DNA of 15,006 nucleotides from Lachnospiraceae bacterium UBA7110 (GCA_002492295.1 DKYC01000012.1:16716-31721); one strand, 5' to 3'; shown: positions 7,645 through 14,938, counted from the first letter of the stretch. Notes: generated from the letters alone by a model not told the origin. Program-made: numbers and translations.

Positions 7645-7680
7645 CCACCGTCTGTTTGACGCTGAGCAAACATCTGGCGG
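7645..7680 (-). promoter_or_regulatory. Leader hairpin with U-rich tail (attenuator-like), copy 2
   Basis: In the minus-strand transcript CCGCC pairs with GGTGG (one G-U) and TGTTTG with CAAACA around an 8-nt loop, with a 3-by-3 internal loop (AGA/GAC). GGTTTTGTTT follows directly. The outer stem uses different pairs from copy 1 at 1967-2003 but still forms, so the structure is kept while the sequence has changed. It lies about 60 nt upstream of the start codon. Confidence 0.5.
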
Positions 7681-7701
7681 AAAAAGCAGTTTTGTATTAC
7701 C

Positions 7702-7768
7702 TTTATTTTATAAAATTTTTCTTAAGAAAAAAAGGATTTGACAGAAATGTTACCTGACGTTAATCTTC
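7702..7768. promoter_or_regulatory. Conserved promoter/operator block with OmpR-type direct repeat, copy 2
   Basis: Same 67-bp block as 2028-2094 with one mismatch (7744). The minus strand carries TTAAC-N5-GTAAC (7763-7749) and TATAAAAT (7712-7705), placing a start point near 7698 and a leader of ~110 nt for the surface gene at 7586. The plus strand carries TTGACA (7738-7743) and TAATCT (7761-7766) at 17-bp spacing, pointing towards the response regulator gene at 7892. The block thus sits between the regulator and a putative target, where autoregulation and divergent control would be natural (inference). Confidence 0.65.
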
Positions 7769-7802
7769 AAAGTGTAAAAAAGAATTAATTTATGCATAAT
7801 TA

Positions 7803-7811
7803 TGCTATACT
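7803..7811 (+). promoter_or_regulatory. Extended -10 promoter for the response regulator
   Basis: TGCTATACT matches the extended -10 form TGnTATAAT with one mismatch in the hexamer. The 17-bp upstream hexamer is AATTAA, a weak -35. It would start transcription near 7818, about 75 nt before the regulator ATG at 7892. It may act together with, or instead of, the TTGACA/TAATCT pair upstream. Confidence 0.5.
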
Positions 7812-7891
7812 TAATAAAAATAGCGTCGCTCGGCGGCGAACGCATTAAGAGAACACAATTTCCTGACAGCATAAAAAATGAGGATTTCAAT

Positions 7892-8584
7892 ATGGACAAA
7901 ATTTTACTGGTAGATGATGACGCAATGATATTAGAAGATAACCAGGCGTATTTCCGCGCTGCCGGATATGAGGTTGTCTGCGCCGAAACGGCACAGGAAG
8001 CGGAAGAAGTTATTTTATCCAATGCACTTGACTGCGTTATTTTGGATGTGGATCTGCCGGATATGAGCGGGTTTGCGCTGTGTGAAAAAATCCGCTCAAA
8101 AACCGGAATCCCGATTGTATTTCTCTCGGGGTATACAGAAGAGGAAAGCCGTGTGCGCGGGCTGTCTGTCGGCGGCGACGACTATGTGTGTAAGCCTTAC
8201 AGCCTAAGGGAGCTGGAGTTGCGTGTACAGGCACGCATTCGTTCAAGAAGGATAGCCGAGCCGCCAAAGGTGCTGACCTACGGTTTGCTCACGCTTAATC
8301 CTGCCTCGTGCAGTGCAAGCTATGAAACACGCTCCGTTGATTTTTCCTCCTACGAGTTTGACGTACTCTATTTTCTCGCAAAGCACCCGGGTAAGATTTA
8401 TACGCCCGACCAAATATACGATGCGGTGTGGAAAGCGCCAATCAACAAAGGGCAGAAATCATTGCAGGTTATCATGGCACGTATCCGCAAAAAGCTGTTC
8501 GATATCTGCCCCGGCCATGATTATATCCAGACAAAACGCTACAAAGGGTACCTGTTCTTGCCCGACCGTGAAACGATTATTTAG
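7892..8584 (+). CDS. OmpR/PhoB-family response regulator
   Basis: A 230-residue DNA-binding response regulator. The N-terminal receiver domain (~1-118) shows the acidic pocket VDDD (7-10), phospho-acceptor Asp52 in VILDVDLPD, Ser79 in place of the usual Thr/Ser, and Lys101 in CKPYS. The C-terminal winged-helix domain (~128-226) includes FDVLYFLAKHPGKIYT, LQVIMARIRKKL and YIQTKRYKGYLF. The length is typical. ATG at 7892 is chosen because the receiver begins MDKILLVDDD there and GAGGA lies 7 nt upstream; the longer frame from 7802 would overlap the -10. Its partner is probably the kinase at 10400, although a minus-strand gene lies between and overlaps this gene's 3' end by 8 bp. TTAAC-N5-GTAAC in the 7702-7768 and 2028-2094 blocks is the proposed target. 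Confidence 0.95.
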   Translation: MDKILLVDDDAMILEDNQAYFRAAGYEVVCAETAQEAEEVILSNALDCVILDVDLPDMSGFALCEKIRSKTGIPIVFLSGYTEEESRVRGLSVGGDDYVCKPYSLRELELRVQARIRSRRIAEPPKVLTYGLLTLNPASCSASYETRSVDFSSYEFDVLYFLAKHPGKIYTPDQIYDAVWKAPINKGQKSLQVIMARIRKKLFDICPGHDYIQTKRYKGYLFLPDRETII

Positions 8585-10364
8585 CCGCACGCTTTTTTGC
8601 CGCGTACAGACAGTATCCCACTGCTGCAAATACGGCAGACAACACTGCAAATCCTGCACCAATGGCGGCAGTTCTGCCAAGTGAAACATTAGATGCGGTT
8701 GGGGACGACTGCATTTGGGACGGAGTGTGACCGCCCGTTTCGGTTATCAGCGCAACTGCGGGAACGGTTTCCTGCATTGATTCCGCCAAAGACGGTTCTT
8801 CGGAAAAGGGTTCTGCAATCGTTTCTGTTGTGTTATTAGTAACTTTAAGAACTGAAGCTTCATCAGCCGCCGTCGGTGAAGGCTGCCCGGTTTGCGATAA
8901 CTGCTCAGTTTCTGCTGCCTCTGTCATTTGGACAGCTTCCGTATGCTGTATATCTGCCGGTATCTTTGGTTGGGCAGAGCTTGACCTATCCGTATTGGGT
9001 TTCGTCTCGGTTGACGGTTTCGCTTCCGTATTTTTCTGCGGCTCGCCGGGCGGATTTACGACTGATGTTCCGCCGCCGCGGCTGCCGCCCTGATCCTCGG
9101 CATACGACATATTTTGGGCAGCATAACGCAGCACATTGGAAAACCGGTTTTTGCCATTGTCATTCCAACGCAAACGGATGTAAACATAAGGATTTTTCGC
9201 AGTATCCCACTGTTTTGCCTCAAAACCGATAAAAAACGCCTCGAATTCATCCGATACCGTTGTTTCATCGTATGTAATCCAGATTTTTCCGTCGAAAGAA
9301 TATTCGGCTGCAACTTGAATCGGCAACTTATCGGCAGGTTTTGTATATTCTCCCCGAAACAGATACTGAATTGGGGTTTGCGTTGCAATGACATCCAAAA
9401 AGGTCAGCAGATAATCATGATACGCGACGGTGCAGGTCAGCGTTTCCTTCGATGCCGCAGTCAAAAATGCGCCCTGTGCCTCAAAACGCAGCCGCTTCTT
9501 CTGCTGTGTTTTGCCCTCTTCTAGATTCCACGACACCGGAAGGAGTTCGTTGTAGCGTACTTCTCCCTGTCGGTTAACGGAGCATTTGATTTGTGCCGGA
9601 AGGACATCACCTGCGGTCTGCCCCTTTTCCACAAGGACACAATCCGCCCTTGCGGTAATCACAAACGGCATTTCCGCGTAATGAACATCTCCTGACACAC
9701 GACAGTTTTTTACAACCATGCCTGCGCCCTCTTCCTGCCACAATGCGTTTTGCCCGCCCTCCACGGCAATACCCTCGAGGAAAAGCAGTCCTCCCTTTGC
9801 GACCTGGAAAATGCCTTTTTCCTGTGCCTGTCCGTAAAAGGTCAGATGCGCGTCACTCATAAAGGTGACTTCTTCCTTAACAGTGATGGTATAACAATCC
9901 GCGTCAACAAAAAGAGCAGGCATATTGACTGTATCGGGGCAGAAAACATAATAACCGTCCAATACAATATTGTCTGTCAGCCTTACTGTGCCGCCCGTGT
10001 TTTTATGGGTTTCCAGCCAGTTTGTCAGCTCCGCGCCCGTGGATACCAAATCCGCAGCGGTATCCGTATAAAGAGTTTCCGGTTCTGCGCTTTGCTCCGG
10101 TTCCATCACCGGTTCCGGTTCTGCGCTTTGTTCCGGCAAAGGTTCCGATTCTGTTGCCGGTTCCGGCTCCGTGCTTTGTTCCGGCAAGAGTTCCGGTTGT
10201 GTTGTCTGTTCCGGCCCCGTGCTTTGCTCCGGTTCCATCACCGGTTCCATTGCGGCTTCCGATTCGGACCATACAGTTTCCGCTGCCGCAGCAGGCATAA
10301 ACCGACACATGGAAGTCACGACGGAACAAACCAAAAGCACACAAAGCCATTTTTTCTTATTCAT
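8577..10364 (-). CDS. Secreted membrane-anchored protein with beta-helix-like domain
   Basis: I do not recognise a characterised family for this 595-residue protein. Residues 1-28 are a signal peptide ending AAAAE. Residues ~38-97 are repeats built on EPEQS/EPEP/ESE. Residues ~105-265 resemble a right-handed beta-helix (GGTVRLTDNIVLDG, HLTFYGQAQEKGIF, GGLLFLEGIAVEGG). Residues ~270-415 form a second beta-rich domain (SWNLEEGKTQQKKRLRF, YSFDGKIWITYDE, IRLRWNDNGKNRFSN). A Ser/Thr/Glu/Pro-rich linker runs to ~560, then a single helix (~565-588) and the basic tail KKRAAK. No LPxTG motif is present, so anchoring is by the membrane helix. AAAGGA lies ~8 nt before the ATG at 10364. It sits between the regulator and kinase genes on the opposite strand: its 3' end overlaps the regulator by 8 bp and its start is 35 bp from the kinase. 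A role as accessory sensor or target of the two-component system is inference. Confidence 0.88.
   Translation of the reverse strand: MNKKKWLCVLLVCSVVTSMCRFMPAAAAETVWSESEAAMEPVMEPEQSTGPEQTTQPELLPEQSTEPEPATESEPLPEQSAEPEPVMEPEQSAEPETLYTDTAADLVSTGAELTNWLETHKNTGGTVRLTDNIVLDGYYVFCPDTVNMPALFVDADCYTITVKEEVTFMSDAHLTFYGQAQEKGIFQVAKGGLLFLEGIAVEGGQNALWQEEGAGMVVKNCRVSGDVHYAEMPFVITARADCVLVEKGQTAGDVLPAQIKCSVNRQGEVRYNELLPVSWNLEEGKTQQKKRLRFEAQGAFLTAASKETLTCTVAYHDYLLTFLDVIATQTPIQYLFRGEYTKPADKLPIQVAAEYSFDGKIWITYDETTVSDEFEAFFIGFEAKQWDTAKNPYVYIRLRWNDNGKNRFSNVLRYAAQNMSYAEDQGGSRGGGTSVVNPPGEPQKNTEAKPSTETKPNTDRSSSAQPKIPADIQHTEAVQMTEAAETEQLSQTGQPSPTAADEASVLKVTNNTTETIAEPFSEEPSLAESMQETVPAVALITETGGHTPSQMQSSPTASNVSLGRTAAIGAGFAVLSAVFAAVGYCLYAAKKRAAK
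10074..10253 (-). repeat. Glu/Pro/Ser/Gln-rich coding repeats (EPEQS type)
   Basis: About 180 bp of imperfect repeats built on GGTTCCGG- and TTTGTTCCGG-type units encode EPEQS, EPEP and TESEPLPEQS runs, a likely stalk between signal peptide and folded domain. The longest near-repeats lie around 10083-10140 and 10205-10250. Confidence 0.8.
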
Positions 10365-10399
10365 ATTATCAGTCCTTTTTATGCGAAGGGAGTGTTTTC

Positions 10400-12394
10400 A
10401 TGAAACATCGTATTTTTACAAAATCTGTTGTTCGGGCTGCTTTGGTCATTGTCTGTACAATTGTATTCACCCTAATCGGGCTCTTGGCAGTTACCCGTTA
10501 TGATAATAAATATATAACAAAGGCGCCGCTTACACAAGACCAACTTTGTCTTATTCCTGAAAATGGATATTGTGCGCTTGTAGACGGCTGGGAGCTTTAC
10601 CCCGACGTTTTGCTCTCTCCCGGCGATTTTTCCTCTGAAACACCGCCTTTTGTCACTACATGGGCAGGCGAGTATCCCAGCCTCGCCCTTTTCCATGCGG
10701 ACAAAAACCCCTACGGAACCGCAACATGGCGCCTGCATTTGCAAGGCAGCGGAAGCGTAACGCTCTATCTCCAGGAACCGCTTTGTGCCACGCGCGTTTT
10801 TGTTGACGGACGCTTTTTAGGCGGCTCGGGCAGCGTGTCCCCACAGCAGTATTCTCCTCTAATCAAAGATGCAGCCTACTCCTTCTCCCTGAACGGTACT
10901 GCAGAGCTGATTATCCAAACCGCCAATTACTCCCACTACTACGGCGGCATTTGGTATGCGCCTGTAATCGGAGATACGGACAGCATGAGCCGGCTGATTG
11001 CCGCCCGTATGCTCTTCTACGGACTGCTGTTTTTCCCGTCGCTTACCCTCTCCCTGTTTTGTATCGTCCTTTGGGGGCATAAGGAAAGCGGCTCTCGCAC
11101 CGCTGCATTTTATTTTGGTATATTAAGCCTTTCCTTCGCACTGCGGATTTGCTATCCCTTTTTCCGGATGTTTGGCGTACCGCTTGTGCGTCCGCTTTAT
11201 GCGCTCGAAGATACTTCGGCTATGCTTGGCATTTTCTGTTCCCTACAGATTGCCTTTCTCCTGTTTATGCCCTATGGCTTCAAACGCTTAAAATCTGTTC
11301 TGCGTACAATTTCCCTAAGCGCCTGCGGCATTGTCTTTGTTGTTCCTCTCTTTGTCCTTCCCGTAATTCCTACTGTGTTACTATGGTATGGAACATTGAT
11401 TTCGTGGTACAAAATCATCATGGCGGGCGTTCTCATCAGCCTGACAGTTTATGGCTGTTTCATGGGGCTTGCACACGTCAAAACCGCTCTCGCAGCCGCG
11501 ACCGCGAACGGATTATGCCTGTTTTACGGCGTTTGGACAATTGGAACCTATGAACCGTTTATCGGCGCATATCCCGAAGAATACGGCGCTTTTGGCATGG
11601 TTCTCGCATTTGCCGTTTTGATGGTACAGCGCAGCCGCGAAATGGCGGAGGAAAACCGAACGCTCCGCCTGCACCTGCAAGATGAGGTACAGGAGAAAAC
11701 GCGGCATTTGCAAGAGCTTTTGGCGGAACGCGGTCAGTTAATTGCCGAGTTGGGACATGATATGAAATCCCCGCTGACATCACTCTCGAATATGGCACAG
11801 ATTATACGCCGAAACGACATTATGCTCGATTCCGACGTGCGCAAACGAATGCTGCATATCGAAGAGCAGTGCGCTCTTTTATCCGAACGGCTTAAATCCA
11901 TTCAGGAAATCGCGGCATTGACGGGTGCGCCGCCGCAAATGGAGCCGATGCTGCTAAATACGTTCCTTTCGGATTTTTACCATAACTGCCAACCGATTGT
12001 CGAGCTTTACGGGCCGGACTTTCTTGCAGAAATTACGCCAGCTCCCTGCCATATCATTGGAAATTCCGAGCGGCTTTTCCGTGCGCTCGAAAACCTGCTG
12101 TACAATGCCGCCGACTTTACGCCGCCCGACGGAGCGATTACGCTTTCTTTGACTGCGGACGAAGCATTTGCTTATATCTGCATTTCAGATACGGGGTGCG
12201 GGATTGCCGAGGCGGATTTACCCCATATTTTTAAGCAGTCTTACACGACGCGCACCGATAAGGGCGGACAAGGATTAGGACTTGCAATTACGCGGACAAT
12301 TGTTTTGGAACATTCGGGAAAAATTGACGTGGTTTCTAAGGCAGGAGAAGGGACAGCATTTACGATTTGTCTGCCGTTGGTGACACAAGCGTAA
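10400..12394 (+). CDS. 7TMR-DISM sensor histidine kinase
   Basis: A 664-residue membrane sensor kinase. Residues ~12-32 are a signal/transmembrane helix. Residues ~45-195 match the extracellular galactose-binding-like domain of DISM kinases: LVDGWELYPDVLLSPGDF, GTATWRLHL, CATRVFVDGRFLGGSGSV. Residues ~200-410 hold about seven transmembrane helices. A short coiled coil (~413-447) leads to the dimerisation/phospho-acceptor region with His453 in LGHDMKSPLTSL. The ATPase domain follows, with an N box (Asn565 and Asn569 in ENLLYNA), a G1 box DTGCG (597-601) and a G2 box GGQGLGLAI (622-630). All catalytic motifs are intact. The ATG at 10400 has AAGGGAG 7 nt upstream. TATTAT at 10364-10369 is the only nearby -10 and lacks a -35, so transcription may instead come from the regulator promoter. 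It probably senses a carbohydrate-like or cell-wall ligand and phosphorylates the regulator at 7892 (inference). Confidence 0.95.
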   Translation: MKHRIFTKSVVRAALVIVCTIVFTLIGLLAVTRYDNKYITKAPLTQDQLCLIPENGYCALVDGWELYPDVLLSPGDFSSETPPFVTTWAGEYPSLALFHADKNPYGTATWRLHLQGSGSVTLYLQEPLCATRVFVDGRFLGGSGSVSPQQYSPLIKDAAYSFSLNGTAELIIQTANYSHYYGGIWYAPVIGDTDSMSRLIAARMLFYGLLFFPSLTLSLFCIVLWGHKESGSRTAAFYFGILSLSFALRICYPFFRMFGVPLVRPLYALEDTSAMLGIFCSLQIAFLLFMPYGFKRLKSVLRTISLSACGIVFVVPLFVLPVIPTVLLWYGTLISWYKIIMAGVLISLTVYGCFMGLAHVKTALAAATANGLCLFYGVWTIGTYEPFIGAYPEEYGAFGMVLAFAVLMVQRSREMAEENRTLRLHLQDEVQEKTRHLQELLAERGQLIAELGHDMKSPLTSLSNMAQIIRRNDIMLDSDVRKRMLHIEEQCALLSERLKSIQEIAALTGAPPQMEPMLLNTFLSDFYHNCQPIVELYGPDFLAEITPAPCHIIGNSERLFRALENLLYNAADFTPPDGAITLSLTADEAFAYICISDTGCGIAEADLPHIFKQSYTTRTDKGGQGLGLAITRTIVLEHSGKIDVVSKAGEGTAFTICLPLVTQA

Positions 12395-12398
12395 GGTT

Positions 12399-12422
12399 GG
12401 CGGCAGTTCCCACCGCCTGTCT
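12399..12422. terminator. Possible hairpin between convergent kinase and acetyltransferase genes
   Basis: GGCGG (12399-12403) pairs with CCGCC (12413-12417) over a 9-nt loop in the 30-bp gap between the kinase stop and the convergent GNAT stop. Only TGTCTTAT follows, so the U tract is poor and terminator function is uncertain. Confidence 0.3.
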
Positions 12423-12424
12423 TA

Positions 12425-12880
12425 TCATAGCTGTTTTTCCATCACTTCATATACTAAAATGACACCGTTTTCGACGGGGTATCGTTCATGTTTTTGGGTG
12501 CGGTAGCCTCTGTGCTCATATAGGCAGCTTGCAGGCAGGGAGGCATCTAGCAGTGCCGTGGCATATCTTTTTTTAATTTCATTTTCCAGGCACTGCATGA
12601 TGTAGCTTCCATATCCTTTTCCCTGAAATTCAGGCAAGACATAAACTCTTGTGATATGATTGCCGTCATGGCATCCCGTTCCGACGATTTGATGATTGTC
12701 TGACAGGATGCCTGCATTTTGGCTTGCAATATCCTTTGCAATATTTTCCCTGTTATGAAGGGCGCAGAAAAAATCAACCACTTCCTTCGGATAATACTTC
12801 GGGTACACTGTCCGAACCGTGTCCTGCACGATTTTATAAATCTGCTCGCTGTCTTTGCCTGTTGCTTTGATGTATTCCAT
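12425..12880 (-). CDS. GNAT-family N-acetyltransferase
   Basis: A 151-residue GNAT acetyltransferase, expected to move an acetyl group from acetyl-CoA to an amine; the substrate cannot be told. The CoA-binding motif A is seen as RVYVLPEFQGKGYG (Q86-G-K-G-Y-G), followed by an amphipathic helix (SYIMQCLENEIKK) and the C-terminal YEHRGY motif. It begins 1 nt after the TAA of the TfoX-domain gene, so the two are very probably translated from one transcript. A modest AGG lies ~10 nt before the ATG. Confidence 0.9.
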   Translation of the reverse strand: MEYIKATGKDSEQIYKIVQDTVRTVYPKYYPKEVVDFFCALHNRENIAKDIASQNAGILSDNHQIVGTGCHDGNHITRVYVLPEFQGKGYGSYIMQCLENEIKKRYATALLDASLPASCLYEHRGYRTQKHERYPVENGVILVYEVMEKQL

Positions 12881-12881
12881 T

Positions 12882-13232
12882 TTAATCTACCTGCTTTTTC
12901 TCTTTTTTTGGCTTTTTCGGTTTTTTCGGCTTTGGCGCGGGCAGCTCCGGATACATCCTTTCAAACAATTGCGCCAAAAACTGTTTGTCATCCAGCTTCT
13001 CCACCAGCAGCATTTCCTTTGCGCCCTCATATGGCAGCGCAAACGGCGCATCCGGCATAAACTCCTTCGCAGCCGAAACAGGCTTTACAAGCAGCCGGTT
13101 GTCGTAAATGCCGCCTACGATTTTACCGTGATAATAAAGAATGAACCCTCCCATCATCGCGTAATACGTGATTTCCTCCAATTCAGACAATTGGTCTAAA
13201 ATAAAGTTTAAATATTCTTTTGTTGAAGCCAA
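12882..13232 (-). CDS. TfoX N-terminal-domain protein
   Basis: A 116-residue protein of the TfoX_N type: YYAMMGGFILYYHGKIVGGI, then NRLLVKP and a Leu/Lys-rich end. Only the N-terminal TfoX domain is present, without the C-terminal helix-hairpin-helix part of proteobacterial Sxy/TfoX, so a competence role should not be assumed. The last ~17 residues are a Lys/Pro tail (KPKKPKKPKKEKK) that could bind nucleic acid (inference). The start is TTG at 13232, supported by AAAGGTGG 7 nt upstream. It lies 15 bp after mutY and 1 nt before the GNAT gene. Confidence 0.85.
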   Translation of the reverse strand: MASTKEYLNFILDQLSELEEITYYAMMGGFILYYHGKIVGGIYDNRLLVKPVSAAKEFMPDAPFALPYEGAKEMLLVEKLDDKQFLAQLFERMYPELPAPKPKKPKKPKKEKKQVD

Positions 13233-13247
13233 TACACTCCCACCTTT

Positions 13248-14312
13248 CTATCTATTTGTTTTCTCAAATACTTTCTTAAACGCTGTCGGAAGTGCGATAT
13301 CGCTCTCCAACTGCCTTGCAGTAACCCATGTAAAGCTGTTTTCTTTGGCAACGCTTTCACAGGTTACAAGCCAACACGTCATATGCCACTCAATATGTGT
13401 AAAAATGTGTTTGAACGGCTTTCCCGCATTGTCTGATTTTTGAATATCCCCCACTGCAAACTGTTGTTCTGATATCCATTGAAGCACCTGCGCCTTTGTC
13501 AGCTCCCCGTCCAAATTCGGCAATTCCCACATTCCCGACAAAACACCCTTGCTTTCCCGTTTTCTAATGGCAATCATGTCCTGATATTTTATGATGAATA
13601 TTGTCTTTTGCTCTATTTTACGCGCCGCTTTCTTTTTCTTCACCGGATATAACGACTGCGTATTATTTTGATATGCGCCGCACAAAAAGACAAGCGGACA
13701 GTCCTCACACTTTGGCTTTCCGTTTGGCACGCACACCACTGCGCCAAGCTCCATAAGACTCTGCGTGAAATCGCCCCGTCCCGCCTGCGGATAAATGCGC
13801 TCCAACGCTTCCGTTATCTCCGCGCGGAATTTTGCATCAGTGATATCCCTGCAATCCTGAGTCAGTCTCGTAATCACGCGCAGCACGTTCCCGTCTACCG
13901 CTGCTCTTGGCGCCTCAAAAGCGATTGAAGAAATTGCCCCCGCGGTATATGCACCGATTCCCGGCAAGTCAAGAATCTCCTCAAATTTGCATGGAAAAGT
14001 CCCCTGATATTTTGTACAGATTTCCTGTGCCGCCTTTTTTAAATTTCGCGCACGCGAATAATATCCCAAACCTTCCCAAAGCTTAAAAAGCTCCTCATCC
14101 TCGCAGGAGGCAAGCGATGCAACACAAGGAAGCCGTTCCATGAAACGCTCATAATAGGGAATCACCGCCTCCACCCGCGTCTGCTGCAGCATAATTTCCG
14201 ATATCCATATATGATACGGCTCCCTGTCCCGCCTCCACGGAAGACACCGTTTATGTTTACCATACCAATCCAGCAGCGGCGCAACGATTTCCCCTAATTG
14301 ATTTTGCTCCAT
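13248..14312 (-). CDS. mutY: Adenine DNA glycosylase MutY
   Basis: A 354-residue A/G-specific adenine glycosylase, which removes adenine mispaired with 8-oxoguanine in base-excision repair. The N-terminal glycosylase domain carries catalytic Glu39 in SEIMLQQTRV, helix-hairpin-helix LPGIGAYTAGAI (116-127) and catalytic Asp140 in AAVDGNVLRV. An iron-sulphur loop follows with Cys194, Cys202, Cys205 and Cys211 (C-x7-C-x2-C-x5-C, one residue longer in the first gap than the commonly quoted C-x6-C). The C-terminal NUDIX-like 8-oxoG recognition domain includes SGMWELPNL and FKHIFTHIEWHM. All key residues are present and length is typical. GAGGA lies 6 nt before the ATG. It is the core member of the minus-strand cluster. 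Confidence 0.97.
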   Translation of the reverse strand: MEQNQLGEIVAPLLDWYGKHKRCLPWRRDREPYHIWISEIMLQQTRVEAVIPYYERFMERLPCVASLASCEDEELFKLWEGLGYYSRARNLKKAAQEICTKYQGTFPCKFEEILDLPGIGAYTAGAISSIAFEAPRAAVDGNVLRVITRLTQDCRDITDAKFRAEITEALERIYPQAGRGDFTQSLMELGAVVCVPNGKPKCEDCPLVFLCGAYQNNTQSLYPVKKKKAARKIEQKTIFIIKYQDMIAIRKRESKGVLSGMWELPNLDGELTKAQVLQWISEQQFAVGDIQKSDNAGKPFKHIFTHIEWHMTCWLVTCESVAKENSFTWVTARQLESDIALPTAFKKVFEKTNR

Positions 14313-14403
14313 ATTTAGTCCTCATTTCCTTTCGTGTAACAGATTCCTGTTTTTAACAGAATATGCGAAGTCCTGTCCAAATAGGAACTTTGGATATTTC
14401 GAC

Positions 14404-14895
14404 TTACAGTTCGTGATAATAAGGACAAATATCTTCATAATGTCCGTCTTTCATGCGAAATCCCTTTGGAATCGTCCCCAACTGCACAAATCCAAGCCGC
14501 TCATAAAGATGACGCGCGTGGACATTTGCCGCTACGACTGCATTAAACTGCAGCACGCCAAATCCCAGCCTTTTTGCCTGAATCAGACAGTCCGAAACCA
14601 GTTTTTCGCCGATATGCAATCCTCTCTTTTCCTGCGCAACCGCATAGCTTGCATTACAAATATGACCGCACCGTCCTATATTATTGGGATGCAGTATGTA
14701 CAGTCCGCAGATGCCCCCTGTATCCGCATCAATTGCAACAGCCGTGTATGTCTGCGCGTCAAAAAAAGCTTTTCCTGTCTGCATCGTTAAAAACTCCTCC
14801 TGCGGAAATGCAATTCCTTCCTCCACAACGTCATTCCATATTTTTATCATTTCTGGCAAATCGTTTCCTTCATATGCCCGTACTACAATCTTCAC
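14404..14895 (-). CDS. GNAT-family N-acetyltransferase
   Basis: A 163-residue GNAT protein, unrelated in detail to the one at 12425. CoA-binding motif A appears as ASYAVAQEKRGLHIGEKLV (R91-G-L-H-I-G96), with a C-terminal NVHARHLYERLGF motif. The substrate is unknown; the layout recalls phosphinothricin-type acetyltransferases, but this is not enough to assign one. The start is GTG at 14895 with GGAGG about 7 nt upstream. It is the first gene of the minus-strand cluster, 91 bp before mutY; that gap has a small inverted repeat (AAGTCCT near 14368, AGGAACTT near 14383) but no clear terminator. Confidence 0.9.
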   Translation of the reverse strand: MKIVVRAYEGNDLPEMIKIWNDVVEEGIAFPQEEFLTMQTGKAFFDAQTYTAVAIDADTGGICGLYILHPNNIGRCGHICNASYAVAQEKRGLHIGEKLVSDCLIQAKRLGFGVLQFNAVVAANVHARHLYERLGFVQLGTIPKGFRMKDGHYEDICPYYHEL

Positions 14896-14938
14896 TTTGT
14901 CCCTCCCGTACCTTTGTTTTCTTTTTTATTTCAATAAA

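Noticed and set aside
7802..7891. Longer start for the response regulator at ATG 7802
   Set aside because: It would place the start codon inside the extended -10 hexamer region and add 30 residues before the conserved MDKILLVDDD; the ATG at 7892 has a good GAGGA site.
10490..10501. ATAACGGGTAAC on the minus strand upstream of the 595-residue protein, resembling the TTAAC-N5-GTAAC box
   Set aside because: The two half-sites are 7 bp apart, not 10, and it lies within kinase coding sequence; probably chance.
14340..14392. Inverted repeats between the acetyltransferase at 14404 and mutY as a terminator
   Set aside because: Stems are short or bulged and lack a U tract on the minus strand, so I treat the genes as likely co-transcribed.
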